Counted from the first letter of the stretch, positions 1 to 7,738 are shown. The stretch is DNA of 18,982 bases from an uncultured bacterium (GCA_903842475.1 CAIMMA010000294.1:1-18982), one strand, 5' to 3'. Made by a program: numbers and translations. The notes: a model not told the origin generated them from the letters alone.

Positions 1-42
1 CCTCGCCGCCATACCTTTGCCGTAACCCTGCCCTGTTACCCT

Positions 43-1881
43 ATGAAGCTATTTCCACGCTCTAATTATTTCATCGCCGTCTTTATTTACCTGTTTGTTA
101 TTGGGTGGAATGTTTGGTGGACCTTTACTTGGCTCTATCACCAACGGTTGCAAGACCTGGCTGAGGAAGGTTCCTCCCGCCTCGAATTATATGTTACCTA
201 TCTCCGCGGTGTGCTTGAAAAATATGAAAATATCCCTCAACTTTTGGCTGACGATCAATTGTTGATTGAAATTCTCAAGGATCACCGCAATCCCGAACAA
301 ATCGATTTCATGAACCACTACCTTGAAAAAATCAACAATGTCAGCAATGCCTCCGACACCTATCTAATGGATAAAGAAGGCCTGACCATTGCCTCCAGCA
401 ATTGGAACGGAGAGAATCCGTTTGTCGGTCAGAATTTCAGCTATCGGCCATATTTTAAAGAGGCCATGCAAGGTCGTCTCGGCAGATATTTTGCTTTAGG
501 CACCACCTCCAGCCTGAGAGGCTATTATTTTGCCTATCCCGTCCGTCACCATGATACGATTCTTGGTGCTCTGGTGATAAAGATCAATATCGACTCGGTC
601 GAAAAAAATTGGGGCCGCGAAGACCAAACTTTTATTGTTACCGATACCGATGGGATCATTTTTTTATCCACCAATCAAGATTGGCGATTTCGGACCTTGA
701 CCCCATTACCAACGATACTCTATCAAAGCGTCATGGAGAGTCGTCGCTATCCTCAGGCTTCCCTTAAATCCCTTGATATGGTTGTTGAACAAAAAATTGA
801 TGCTGGCCATCTCGTTCGGATAAGTCCTTCCAAAGACCATCCCTCAAAAAAATATCTCCTGCAAAACTCGGCTATGCCGCAGGCCGGCTGGAACGTCCAA
901 ATCCTGTCCGATACCAAACGAATAGAACGCTTTGTTTTTTTAATCTTTTTGGTGATAAGCTCGATTCTGGTGCTGGCAGGCCTGTTGATCCTGGTCTTAA
1001 GACAACGTCGTCAAAGAAAATTGGATTTGCGAGGTTTCGAAGAACAGGCGCGCAAGGTGTTACAGCATGCCAATGAAGAACTTGAATCACGGGTTGCCGA
1101 ACGTACCAAAGCGCTGACAAAAATAAACAACCTCCTTCGCAAAGAGATCGATGATCGCAAACGAACCGAAATCGACCTGCAAAACACCCGTTCCGAACTG
1201 GTCCATGCTGCTAAAATGGCCACACTCGGGCAAATGTCGGCCGGAATCAATCACGAATTAAACCAACCGTTGGCAGCCATCAGAAGCTATTCGGATAACG
1301 GTAAACTATTTCTCCAGAAGGGTCGGCTCAATGACACCTTGTGGAATTTAGAACAGATCAGCGAATTGACCGACCGGATGGCGCAGATTGGTTGGCAATT
1401 GAAACAATTTTCACGCAAAACCAGCGGCCAAATGACCACTGTGCCCCTCCATGGGGTGATCGATGGGGCGCTGGAAATCTTAGGACCCAATATTCGCAAA
1501 TCAACGATCCAAATCGAAGTGGGTCTGCAGCCGGAAGATATTAAAGTTTGTGCCAATCTGGTCTTGTTGCAGCAGGTTATTGTTAATATCATTGGCAATG
1601 CCCTCCATGCGGTCGAAGGCGCAACTATTAAAAAAATATCCGTAACCGCCGCCCGCAAGGATGGCAAGGTGGCCATCACCGTTGAGGATAGCGGTGCTGG
1701 CATCCCTGCGGAACATTTGCCGCATATTTTCGAACCCTTTTTCACCACCAAACAGAGCGGACAAGGGTTAGGGCTGGGTCTGACCATCACCGAACGTATT
1801 TTACGTGACATGCGAGGAGAGATTTATGTCCTTGCCTCCCCAACCGGGACCAAATTTATATTCACACTTGAAGAAGCATGA
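43..1881 (+). CDS. dctB: DctB-like membrane sensor histidine kinase for C4-dicarboxylates
   Basis: Probable sensor of external C4-dicarboxylates that phosphorylates the DctD-type regulator encoded 9 bp downstream. The 612-residue protein has an N-terminal membrane helix (about 8-32), a periplasmic region of about 260 residues of the double-Cache type usual in DctB, a second helix (about 297-319), a charged coiled-coil linker (about 325-390), and a HisKA domain with the phospho-acceptor H404 in NHELNQPL. The HATPase_c domain has an N box around N515/N519, a G1 box DSGAGIP at 549-555, an F box FEPFF and a G2 box rich in Gly-Leu near 574-582. Domain order and length match DctB. The frame stays open to the left window edge and there is no clear ribosome binding site before this ATG, so a slightly longer N terminus is possible. 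The ligand itself is inferred from the DctD and TRAP neighbours. Confidence 0.9.
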   Translation: MKLFPRSNYFIAVFIYLFVIGWNVWWTFTWLYHQRLQDLAEEGSSRLELYVTYLRGVLEKYENIPQLLADDQLLIEILKDHRNPEQIDFMNHYLEKINNVSNASDTYLMDKEGLTIASSNWNGENPFVGQNFSYRPYFKEAMQGRLGRYFALGTTSSLRGYYFAYPVRHHDTILGALVIKINIDSVEKNWGREDQTFIVTDTDGIIFLSTNQDWRFRTLTPLPTILYQSVMESRRYPQASLKSLDMVVEQKIDAGHLVRISPSKDHPSKKYLLQNSAMPQAGWNVQILSDTKRIERFVFLIFLVISSILVLAGLLILVLRQRRQRKLDLRGFEEQARKVLQHANEELESRVAERTKALTKINNLLRKEIDDRKRTEIDLQNTRSELVHAAKMATLGQMSAGINHELNQPLAAIRSYSDNGKLFLQKGRLNDTLWNLEQISELTDRMAQIGWQLKQFSRKTSGQMTTVPLHGVIDGALEILGPNIRKSTIQIEVGLQPEDIKVCANLVLLQQVIVNIIGNALHAVEGATIKKISVTAARKDGKVAITVEDSGAGIPAEHLPHIFEPFFTTKQSGQGLGLGLTITERILRDMRGEIYVLASPTGTKFIFTLEEA

Positions 1882-1890
1882 GCAGCAGCT

Positions 1891-3246
1891 ATGGAAATCG
1901 GCAAAAACGTAATTTTTATCGATGATGAAATCCACATTCGTCAAGCCAACAAACAGACCCTTGAGCTCGCTGACCTAGAGGTCGCCTGCTTTGATTGCGT
2001 TGAAAATGTGTTGCCGCAGCTAACCAACGACTGGCCAGGAGTCGTGATCTGTGATATCCGGCTGCCCCGGATGGATGGCCTGGAATTTCTGTTGCAGGCC
2101 CAAAGAATCGACCGGGATCTCCCGGTCATCCTGATCACCGGGCACGGCGACATCTCCATGGCGGTCCAGGCCATGCGTGATGGGGCCTATGATTTCATCG
2201 AAAAGCCTTACTCGGCTGATCGGTTGGTCAAAACAGTGCATCGGGCCTTGGAAAAAAGAATACTGACCCTGGAAAACCGTATTCTCCGCCAGGAACTTGA
2301 AGCCCACAGCGCACCGGGCCCACGAATTATTGGCAGGACCCCGCCCATGATGCGACTCCGATCCACGATCGCCAGGATAGCCGACACAGGTGCGGATATC
2401 CTGGTCGTCGGTGAGACCGGCACCGGGAAAGAATTGGTCGCCAGAAGTTTGCATGAGCATAGCCAACGTCGCACGAAAAATTTCGTAGCGGTCAACTGCG
2501 GCGCCGTCCCTGAAAGCATTATTGAAAGTGAACTCTTTGGGCACGAAGCCGGTGCCTTCACCGATGCGAAAAAGACCCGTATCGGCAAATTCGAACATGC
2601 CCAGGGCGGAACGTTGCTCTTGGATGAGATTGAATCCATGCCGCTCCGAACCCAGGTCCATCTGTTACGGGTTCTGCAGGAACGTACGCTCGAACGATTG
2701 GGTTCCAATAAATTGATTCCACTCGATGTCAGGGTAATAGCCGCCTCCAAGACAGATCTGCTGCGGGCTGCGGAGGCTGGCCTGTTCCGAAAAGACCTCT
2801 ACTATCGGCTTAATGTGGTTTGCCTGGAAATCCCTCCCCTGCGTTCCCGGCTGGAAGATATTCCCCTTCTTTTTCATCACTTTCTTCTCTTGGCGGGTCA
2901 CCGCTATCAACAAGAGGCACCACTTCCAAAACCTTCGCAGATGGATGGTCTGATGACCTATGGCTGGCCGGGAAATGTCCGCGAACTGCGGAATTTAGCC
3001 GAACGTTATGTGCTATTGGGCAATCAATATGGATGGTCGCTGGACAGCTTGTTGCTAGGTTCAGAGAAAGAACAGAAGAATTCCCTGGCACATCGGGTCG
3101 ATCGTTTTGAGCAAGGGCTGCTTGAGCAGGCGCTGCTGGCCAGCAACGGCAGCATCAAAGATGTGATGGACGCCCTCGAACTCCCACGCAAAACGCTTTA
3201 TGATAAAATGCGTAAATTTGGACTCAATAAAAGCGATTACAAATAA
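1891..3246 (+). CDS. dctD: DctD-like sigma54-dependent response regulator
   Basis: Transcription activator of the NtrC/DctD family, partner of the kinase just upstream (9 bp gap, surely one transcript). The 451 residues comprise a receiver domain with the acidic pair D11/D12, phospho-acceptor D55 and conserved K105; a central AAA+ domain with Walker A GETGTGKE at 174-181 and Walker B D245/E246; and a C-terminal Fis-type helix-turn-helix (about 405-447). The sigma54-contacting loop reads GAFTDA (221-226) instead of the usual GAFTGA, with Asp at 225. The family acts from upstream sites on sigma54 promoters, and the likely target is the facing dctPQM operon, which has a GG-N10-GC promoter candidate. 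The ribosome binding site before the start is poor, suggesting translational coupling to dctB. Confidence 0.93.
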   Translation: MEIGKNVIFIDDEIHIRQANKQTLELADLEVACFDCVENVLPQLTNDWPGVVICDIRLPRMDGLEFLLQAQRIDRDLPVILITGHGDISMAVQAMRDGAYDFIEKPYSADRLVKTVHRALEKRILTLENRILRQELEAHSAPGPRIIGRTPPMMRLRSTIARIADTGADILVVGETGTGKELVARSLHEHSQRRTKNFVAVNCGAVPESIIESELFGHEAGAFTDAKKTRIGKFEHAQGGTLLLDEIESMPLRTQVHLLRVLQERTLERLGSNKLIPLDVRVIAASKTDLLRAAEAGLFRKDLYYRLNVVCLEIPPLRSRLEDIPLLFHHFLLLAGHRYQQEAPLPKPSQMDGLMTYGWPGNVRELRNLAERYVLLGNQYGWSLDSLLLGSEKEQKNSLAHRVDRFEQGLLEQALLASNGSIKDVMDALELPRKTLYDKMRKFGLNKSDYK

Positions 3247-3256
3247 ACAAGGACCA

Positions 3257-3273
3257 CCCGGTGCAAATCCGGG
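3257..3273 (+). other. small hairpin with 5-bp stem and 7-base loop after dctD
   Basis: Ten bases after the dctD stop, CCCGG pairs with CCGGG around the loop TGCAAAT. A further GAC/GTC pairing flanks it (3252-3254 with 3276-3278). The geometry recalls a tRNA T-arm, and the bases recall the GGTGCAAATCC piece of cobalamin riboswitches, but nothing else of either is present. It may simply be part of the 3' end structure of the dctBD transcript. Confidence 0.4.
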
Positions 3274-3293
3274 CCGTCAGTTTAAAACAAACC

Positions 3294-3345
3294 CGCCCAC
3301 GCACCGCCTGTCAGACAAAGACAGGTGATGGGTGGGCGATTTTTT
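3294..3345 (+). terminator. rho-independent terminator of dctBD
   Basis: Long GC-rich hairpin: CGCCCAC begins the left arm at 3294 and GTGGGCG ends the right arm at 3338. The stem is about 19 bp with two mismatches and one G-U pair, and is followed at once by ATTTTTT. It lies between the convergent dctD and dctM genes. Read leftward it is followed by a weaker T-rich run, so it may also slow transcription coming from dctM. Confidence 0.85.
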
Positions 3346-3411
3346 AATGAATGCGACCTGTGCGGCAGCGAAAAAGGCCACGGGCCGGCTTCCGCTCCCG
3401 CTAACAACAGG

Positions 3412-4695
3412 TCACATCATGCCAAGCATTTTCGGAAGCCAGATCGATAGCGTCGGCCAGTAGGTCACCATCACCAGAAAGACGACCATGGTCAGGAGCC
3501 AAGGCCAGACAGCCACGGTCAACTCGGTAATCCCCATTTTGGTGATCCCCGAAGCGACGTAGAGGTTTAATCCTACCGGAGGATGACACATGCCGACCTC
3601 CATGTTGACGGTCATCATGATGCCGAAATGGACCGGATCAATCCCCAACTTCATCGCCACCGGGAAAAGAATCGGCGCAAAGATCAGGACGATCGATGAG
3701 GGTTCCATGAAGTTGCCGGCCATGAGCAGGAGAATGTTGACGGCAAAGAGGAAAGCCACCTGGCCCAGCCCCTTGTCAAGCAGCCAGCTGGCAAGTTCCT
3801 GGGGGATATTCTCATTGGCGAGGATAAAAGAGAACATGACCGCGTTGGTGATGATATAGAGCAGCATCGCCGACATATTGGCCGAATTGAGCAAGACCTT
3901 GGGGACATCCTTGAGGCTCATGTCCTTATAGATAAACACTGCCACAAAACAGGCGTATACCGCACTCATGGCCGCGGCTTCGGTCGGAGTGAAAATCCCC
4001 GTGTAGATACCGCCCATGATCACGAGAATCAGCATCAAACCCCAGGCAGACTCGCGGAAGGTACGGAATCGCTTCCCCCAGGAGGCTTTTTCCTGCCGCG
4101 GATAGTTGTTCTTCCACGCCCGGTACCAAGTCATGCCGCCGAGCATTGAAGCCAACACAACTCCGGGCACCACTCCGGCCATGAACAACGAACCCACCGA
4201 GGTGTTGGTGGCCACGGAATACATCACCATGACAATCGAGGGCGGGATCAGGATACCCAGCGCGCCCGAAGTGGTGATAACGCCGGCCCCGAACTGCTTG
4301 GGGAATCCGGCTTTGATCATACCCGGCAACAGAATGGAACCGATGGCCACAACCGTTGCCGGTGAAGAACCCGATACCGCGGCAAACAGCGCACAGGCGA
4401 CAACTCCGGACAGGGCAAGTCCTCCGTACCAATGCCCAACCAATGAAGTGGCGAAGTCGATCATGCGGCGCGCCACTCCACCATGGGTGAGAAAATTACC
4501 GGCCAGGATGAAAAAGGGGATGGCCATGATTTCGAATTTCTCGATACCGGTGAACAACTTCAGCGCAACCGCCTCTAGCGGCACCTGGGTCATGGTGAAG
4601 AGGAAGGTCAATACCGTCAGCCCCAGGGAAATGGAAATCGGCATGCCTGTCAGCATCAGGGCAAGCAGGATACCAAAAATAATGGCAGCACTCAT
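3412..4695 (-). CDS. dctM: TRAP transporter large permease subunit DctM
   Basis: Large membrane subunit of a tripartite ATP-independent periplasmic transporter, which uses the sodium (or proton) gradient to import the acid delivered by the DctP binding protein. The 427-residue protein is hydrophobic throughout, with about a dozen predicted helices, and has the family's conserved stretches, for example the N-terminal MLTGMPISISLGL, an AGNFLTHGG segment, SGSSPATVVAIG and EVGMCHPPVGLN near the C terminus. The length is typical of DctM. The start overlaps the dctQ stop by 4 bp (ATGA) and has a strong AAGGAGGA site at 4702-4709, so the two membrane subunits are translationally coupled. It is the last gene of dctP-dctQ-dctM. 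Confidence 0.95.
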   Translation of the reverse strand: MSAAIIFGILLALMLTGMPISISLGLTVLTFLFTMTQVPLEAVALKLFTGIEKFEIMAIPFFILAGNFLTHGGVARRMIDFATSLVGHWYGGLALSGVVACALFAAVSGSSPATVVAIGSILLPGMIKAGFPKQFGAGVITTSGALGILIPPSIVMVMYSVATNTSVGSLFMAGVVPGVVLASMLGGMTWYRAWKNNYPRQEKASWGKRFRTFRESAWGLMLILVIMGGIYTGIFTPTEAAAMSAVYACFVAVFIYKDMSLKDVPKVLLNSANMSAMLLYIITNAVMFSFILANENIPQELASWLLDKGLGQVAFLFAVNILLLMAGNFMEPSSIVLIFAPILFPVAMKLGIDPVHFGIMMTVNMEVGMCHPPVGLNLYVASGITKMGITELTVAVWPWLLTMVVFLVMVTYWPTLSIWLPKMLGMM

Positions 4696-5501
4696 CGTTT
4701 ATCCTCCTTGCGGTCCTTGGCAATCTGTTCCGGCTCGATGTCGTCTTCGAGCACAGCCCTGAGTTCTACTGGAGCTTGCTTCTGGCCGGTACCGTCGTCC
4801 TTCTGTTCCGGTTCGATGTCGTCCTCCAAAACAGCGTGGAGTTCCACCGTTCCCTCATCTTGGATTGTTTTGACTGCATGGTCCGTTCCCACCGCTGACA
4901 GGTCAACTTCTTCAATACCGTCGACATGGCCATGGTCGTGGTGCGGCAGTTCACCGGTTTTGAGAAAGCTGACCGTGACCTGCAGGAAACGAAAACACAT
5001 CAGCGATGAACCGAACGGGACAGCACTGTAAACCAACCAGGTCGGCCATTCCAGGTCCGGCGTGGTCGGGCCTTGCGGCAGCACACCGGTTTTCAACCCC
5101 AGCAGGTTGAAGACAGCGTAATGCATACCGTTATCCCAGATAAAAGTGCCGCCAAGGTAGGTGAGAATTGACGTAAAGGTTGCCCCGGCCAACAGACCAA
5201 AGACGACGAACTTGCCTCGAGTCGATTTCTCCATCTGGTTGATTAAAACATCAACGCCGACATGGATGCCGGTTCGGACACCGTAGGCGGCGCCAAACTT
5301 GGCCATCCAGACAAACATGATGATGCATAACTCCTGCGCCCAGCCAAAATTCAAAGTAAGCAGCCAGTCCTGAACCACTGGGATAGGCCAGCCGGCGGCA
5401 TATCGGTGCACGACAGCCAGAAAAATGATCAGGGTCGCCCCTCCCATGAGAAAGGTGATGAGCCATTCCTCGAGGTGATTTAAAAATTTCATTGTCGCCA
5501 T
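4692..5501 (-). CDS. dctQ: TRAP transporter small permease DctQ with long acidic C-terminal tail
   Basis: Small membrane subunit of the TRAP transporter, partner of DctM. Residues 1-180 form a normal DctQ domain with four hydrophobic segments (about 12-32, 52-72, 97-120 and 155-178). The protein continues for about 87 polar residues to 269, while most DctQ proteins end near 160-200. The tail starts with a His-rich patch (HHDHGH, 187-192), is strongly acidic, and contains a 15-residue motif beginning VEL and ending EPEQ twice (219-233 and 245-259; period 26 residues, 14 of 15 identical). The tail should lie in the cytoplasm. The first ATG (5501) is used here; a second in-frame ATG at 5492 has better spacing from the AAGGA site and cannot be excluded. 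It lies 71 bp after dctP with a large hairpin between them. Confidence 0.9.
   Translation of the reverse strand: MATMKFLNHLEEWLITFLMGGATLIIFLAVVHRYAAGWPIPVVQDWLLTLNFGWAQELCIIMFVWMAKFGAAYGVRTGIHVGVDVLINQMEKSTRGKFVVFGLLAGATFTSILTYLGGTFIWDNGMHYAVFNLLGLKTGVLPQGPTTPDLEWPTWLVYSAVPFGSSLMCFRFLQVTVSFLKTGELPHHDHGHVDGIEEVDLSAVGTDHAVKTIQDEGTVELHAVLEDDIEPEQKDDGTGQKQAPVELRAVLEDDIEPEQIAKDRKEDKR
4725..4847 (-). repeat. two-copy 45-bp coding repeat in the dctQ tail
   Basis: Copies lie at 4803-4847 and 4725-4769, 78 bp apart. They encode the same 15-residue acidic motif with one change (His to Arg). Five other codons differ only synonymously, so this is not a fresh duplication: the motif has been kept at protein level while the DNA drifted. 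Confidence 0.85.
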
Positions 5502-5511
5502 GTCCTTGAGA

Positions 5512-5553
5512 ACGATCAGAGGCGTAAACCAATGGGTTTCCGCCTCTGATCGT
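5512..5553 (-). other. large stem-loop between dctP and dctQ
   Basis: A perfect 13-bp inverted repeat (ACGATCAGAGGCG at 5512-5524, its complement at 5541-5553) encloses, after one mismatch, a further 5-bp stem AAACC/GGTTT around a 4-base loop. On the transcribed strand no T run follows, so it is not a classical terminator. In binding-protein transporter operons such hairpins commonly protect the upstream binding-protein message and lower expression of the membrane genes. That role is inferred here. Confidence 0.8.
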
Positions 5554-5572
5554 CCTTATTTAGAGGTAATCG

Positions 5573-6577
5573 TTATTTTTTAGCACCGACCGCCTGTCGA
5601 ACGCTATCAATGGTCTCCTGCCCGATTCGGCTGGCCATTTTATCCTGCACAGGAAGAAGCGCTGTCTTGAATGCGGCCCGCTGCTCTTTGGTCAGCACGG
5701 TGACCTCGGTCTTGCCGCCGGCTTTGACGGATTCAAGATCTTTGTCGTTGCTGGATTTGGCCATATTATTGGCGTAATCGGTGGCTTCTTTCATGGCGAC
5801 ATCCAGCTGGGTGCGGATATCCGCCGGCAGTTCATCCCAGAACTTTTTATTGACGATAACCGCATACCCCAGGTAGCCATGGTCGGTGATGGCCATGTAC
5901 TTCTGGACTTCAAACATTTTCTGAGTATAGAAGTTGGAAATGGGGTTTTCGGTACCATCGACGACCCCGGTCTGGAGCGCCTGATAGACCTCGGAGAACG
6001 GCATAACCTGCGGAATGGCCTTCAATTCACGCATCTGCTCTTCCAGAACCTTAGAGGATTGAATTCGCATTTTCTTCCCTTTCAGGTCAGCCGGGGTCTT
6101 GATTGGATAGTTACAGGAAAAAGATTTGAAACCATTGTCCCAATAAGCCAGCCCTTTGATGCCTTTTGGCTCCAGTTTATCCAGCAGTTTCTGTCCAGCC
6201 GGTCCTTGGGTCACCGTATGCAGATCATCATAGCCATCAAAAATAAATGGAATATCGAAAATTTCAAATTCCTTCACCCCAAGAGGACCAAACTTGGCCA
6301 GTGAAGGTGCCAGCATCTGGACGGCCCCGAGTTGCAGGGCTTCCATTTCTTCTTTATCTTTATACAATTGACTGTTCGGATACACCTCTACCTTAACTTT
6401 GCCCTTGGTTAATTCCTCGGCCCGTTTTTTGAAAAACTCCGCAGCTTGACCCTTGGGGGTGTCAACCGCAACAACATGGCTGAATTTAATTGAAATCGGT
6501 TCTGCAATCGCCGAATTCGATAAAAATGCAGCTGAAATCGTTAATACCGCCAATGCCCTGGTTACCGTCTGAAACAT
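5573..6577 (-). CDS. dctP: TRAP transporter periplasmic C4-dicarboxylate-binding protein DctP
   Basis: Extracytoplasmic solute receptor that binds the substrate and hands it to DctQM. The start at 6577 is chosen because GGAGGAT (6582-6588) lies just before it; the frame runs further upstream to 6655 but those 26 residues have no ribosome site and do not look like a signal. The 334-residue protein has a signal peptide with a likely cut after AIA (residue 25), followed by the DctP fold: KFSHVV opening, PNSQLYKD near 67-74, the conserved substrate-binding Arg in KMRIQSS (R171), and VDGTENPISN (207-215), a motif of the dicarboxylate-type receptors. Substrate is predicted as succinate, fumarate or malate from family and from the DctBD neighbours; other organic acids are possible. 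Confidence 0.93.
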   Translation of the reverse strand: MFQTVTRALAVLTISAAFLSNSAIAEPISIKFSHVVAVDTPKGQAAEFFKKRAEELTKGKVKVEVYPNSQLYKDKEEMEALQLGAVQMLAPSLAKFGPLGVKEFEIFDIPFIFDGYDDLHTVTQGPAGQKLLDKLEPKGIKGLAYWDNGFKSFSCNYPIKTPADLKGKKMRIQSSKVLEEQMRELKAIPQVMPFSEVYQALQTGVVDGTENPISNFYTQKMFEVQKYMAITDHGYLGYAVIVNKKFWDELPADIRTQLDVAMKEATDYANNMAKSSNDKDLESVKAGGKTEVTVLTKEQRAAFKTALLPVQDKMASRIGQETIDSVRQAVGAKK

Positions 6578-6691
6578 GCTGATCCTCCATTTTCTGTTTG
6601 GTTGCAATGTTGCCTTCATCCTCGAATAAATCGACAAACCCGCCCGTATCCGCAAAAGGTCTATACGGTCAACAACTTCCTAATAACATGT

Positions 6692-6707
6692 AGCAAAATG
6701 AAGACCA
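6692..6707 (-). promoter_or_regulatory. candidate sigma54 (-24/-12) promoter of dctPQM
   Basis: On the minus strand the sequence TGGTCTTCATTTTGCT keeps the invariant GG and GC with exactly 10 bases between them and a good TTGCT at the -12 side; the bases after GG depart from the GGCAC consensus. A transcript would start near 6681, giving a leader of about 100 bases before dctP. A sigma54 activator of the DctD type is encoded next to the operon, which makes this the most reasonable promoter. Confidence 0.5.
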
Positions 6708-6732
6708 CCAATCAATAAATATGCAAAGACGT

Positions 6733-6746
6733 TCTAACTGGTTAGA
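6733..6746. promoter_or_regulatory. palindrome upstream of dctP, possible activator site
   Basis: TCTAAC-TG-GTTAGA is a perfect 6+6 bp inverted repeat about 58 bp upstream of the predicted dctP transcript start. A second inverted repeat, GGCGG-ATAA-CCGCC at 6784-6797, is centred about 110 bp upstream, within the usual range for sigma54 activators. Either could bind DctD, but neither has been matched to a known site. Confidence 0.3.
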
Positions 6747-7041
6747 CTAAGATCAACCCGACCTCAGTTTTAAACAACCAGCGGGCGGATAACCGCCGAT
6801 TGCCAACAATACATGCGCGGAAAACCACCCAAAAACATTCTGATCGAGGGCTCAAGGTGTTGCCTCCCCCCCTCCTTTGCAAGTGACGACGCAACGCCTG
6901 CCTATCCCCCCACCAATCGTATGCAGGGGAAATATATTCCTGTTGGTGAGTGGATAGGTCCTTGTTCCGGCTGGAAAGCCACGGCTGGCAGAACAGCGCT
7001 TCCCCGGGAGAACTTCGCTTGCACCGATCCATTTTAGGCCT

Positions 7042-7070
7042 TTGACAGGTCCATTAATTGGTTATATGAT
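7042..7070 (+). promoter_or_regulatory. sigma70 promoter of the universal stress protein gene
   Basis: TTGACA (7042-7047), a 17-base spacer and TATGAT (7065-7070) make an almost perfect housekeeping promoter. The transcript would start near 7077, leaving a leader of about 170 bases before the start codon at 7247. The inverted repeat GGAAAAT-TCGT-ATTTTCC (7093-7110) sits at the very start of that leader and could be a regulatory site or a 5' stabilising hairpin. Confidence 0.7.
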
Positions 7071-7246
7071 TGTATATGCTTTATGTAACTCTGGAAAATT
7101 CGTATTTTCCCGACGGCATGCCAGGCGCCTTGGTTGTCATTAGTTCTTGCGGTGCGAGCGTACGAAGAAGTGCAACCGATATCCTGCATCTTACCCGGAC
7201 CGTTTTTGGGCTCGTTTCTAACCAGACCACCTTTATGGAGAAAAAC

Positions 7247-7738
7247 ATGCATTCGATACCTACGATTAAAACCATCCTCTACACCACCGCTCTCGGTACC
7301 CATAGCCGTCCAGTGTTTCGCTACGCGATCAGTATGGCACGAGAATACGATGCCCGCATCATTCTGGTTCATGTGGTGGAACCCTTGAGCAGTTCTGCCC
7401 GGGCGGTAATCGAAACCCACATGTCCGCGGAAGCTGCTGCCAGTTTCCAGAAAGACAACATGCAGTCCGTGCTGCAAGAGATCAAAACACGTCTTAAAAA
7501 ATTCTGTGCAGAGGAAATGGAGTCGACTAAGACCGATGTGATTAAAGTTCACGAAATTATAGTGGTTGCTGGAGATCCCAGCGAAGAGATCCTCCGGGTT
7601 GCCGATCAGAATGCGGCGGATCTCATTGTCATGGGCAAATCCACCGGTTCTGTCTTCGGCAGCGAGGTCATGGGGTCGGTAACCCGCCGAGTAACCCGAC
7701 ACGCCAAAGTACCGGTTCTCGTCGTTCCTAACAATTAA
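7247..7738 (+). CDS. universal stress protein (UspA family)
   Basis: Single-domain UspA-type protein of 163 residues, thought to bind ATP/AMP and help cells withstand starvation or stress; the exact role is unknown. The ATG at 7247 is preferred because GGAG (7237-7240) lies six bases before it; the frame continues upstream to 7070, but that would be an untypical N terminus and would begin at the promoter. The fold is recognisable from TILYTTALGTHSRPVFRYA at the N terminus, the D-ARIILVHVVEP strand, the GDPSEEIL segment, DLIVMGKST, and the closing VPVLVV. The ATP motif G-x2-G-x9-GS is slightly changed: the second Gly is Thr (GKST), so nucleotide binding may be weakened. Monocistronic, with its own promoter and terminator. 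Confidence 0.88.
   Translation: MHSIPTIKTILYTTALGTHSRPVFRYAISMAREYDARIILVHVVEPLSSSARAVIETHMSAEAAASFQKDNMQSVLQEIKTRLKKFCAEEMESTKTDVIKVHEIIVVAGDPSEEILRVADQNAADLIVMGKSTGSVFGSEVMGSVTRRVTRHAKVPVLVVPNN

Larger units (their letters stand above)
6578..7246. other. long divergent intergenic region between dctP and the universal stress gene
   Basis: About 670 bp with no convincing gene: the ORFs of 96 and 74 codons on opposite strands near 6742-7037 have unnatural composition, overlap each other and have no ribosome site. It holds the dctP promoter candidate on the left, the stress-gene promoter on the right, and between them an imperfect inverted repeat (AGGTGTTGC at 6855-6863 with GCAACGCCT at 6891-6899) around a C-rich loop. 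The part 6800-7040 remains unexplained. Confidence 0.6.

Noticed and set aside
1287..2661. Antisense ORFs of 174-213 codons opposite dctB and dctD
   Set aside because: The plus-strand frames carry complete kinase and AAA+ motifs; the antisense frames show no protein-like features.
3250..3345. Complete cobalamin riboswitch after dctD
   Set aside because: Only a short core-like piece is present; the flanking conserved boxes are missing and the next downstream gene is on the other strand.
6578..6655. Upstream extension of dctP by 26 residues
   Set aside because: GGAGGAT sits immediately before the ATG at 6577, which begins a proper signal peptide; the extension has no ribosome site and would bury the signal.
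6742..7037. Two overlapping ORFs (96 codons minus, 74 codons plus) in the dctP-stress gene intergenic region
   Set aside because: No ribosome site, odd residue composition (many Trp, Arg, Cys and Pro), and they overlap the dctP upstream palindromes.
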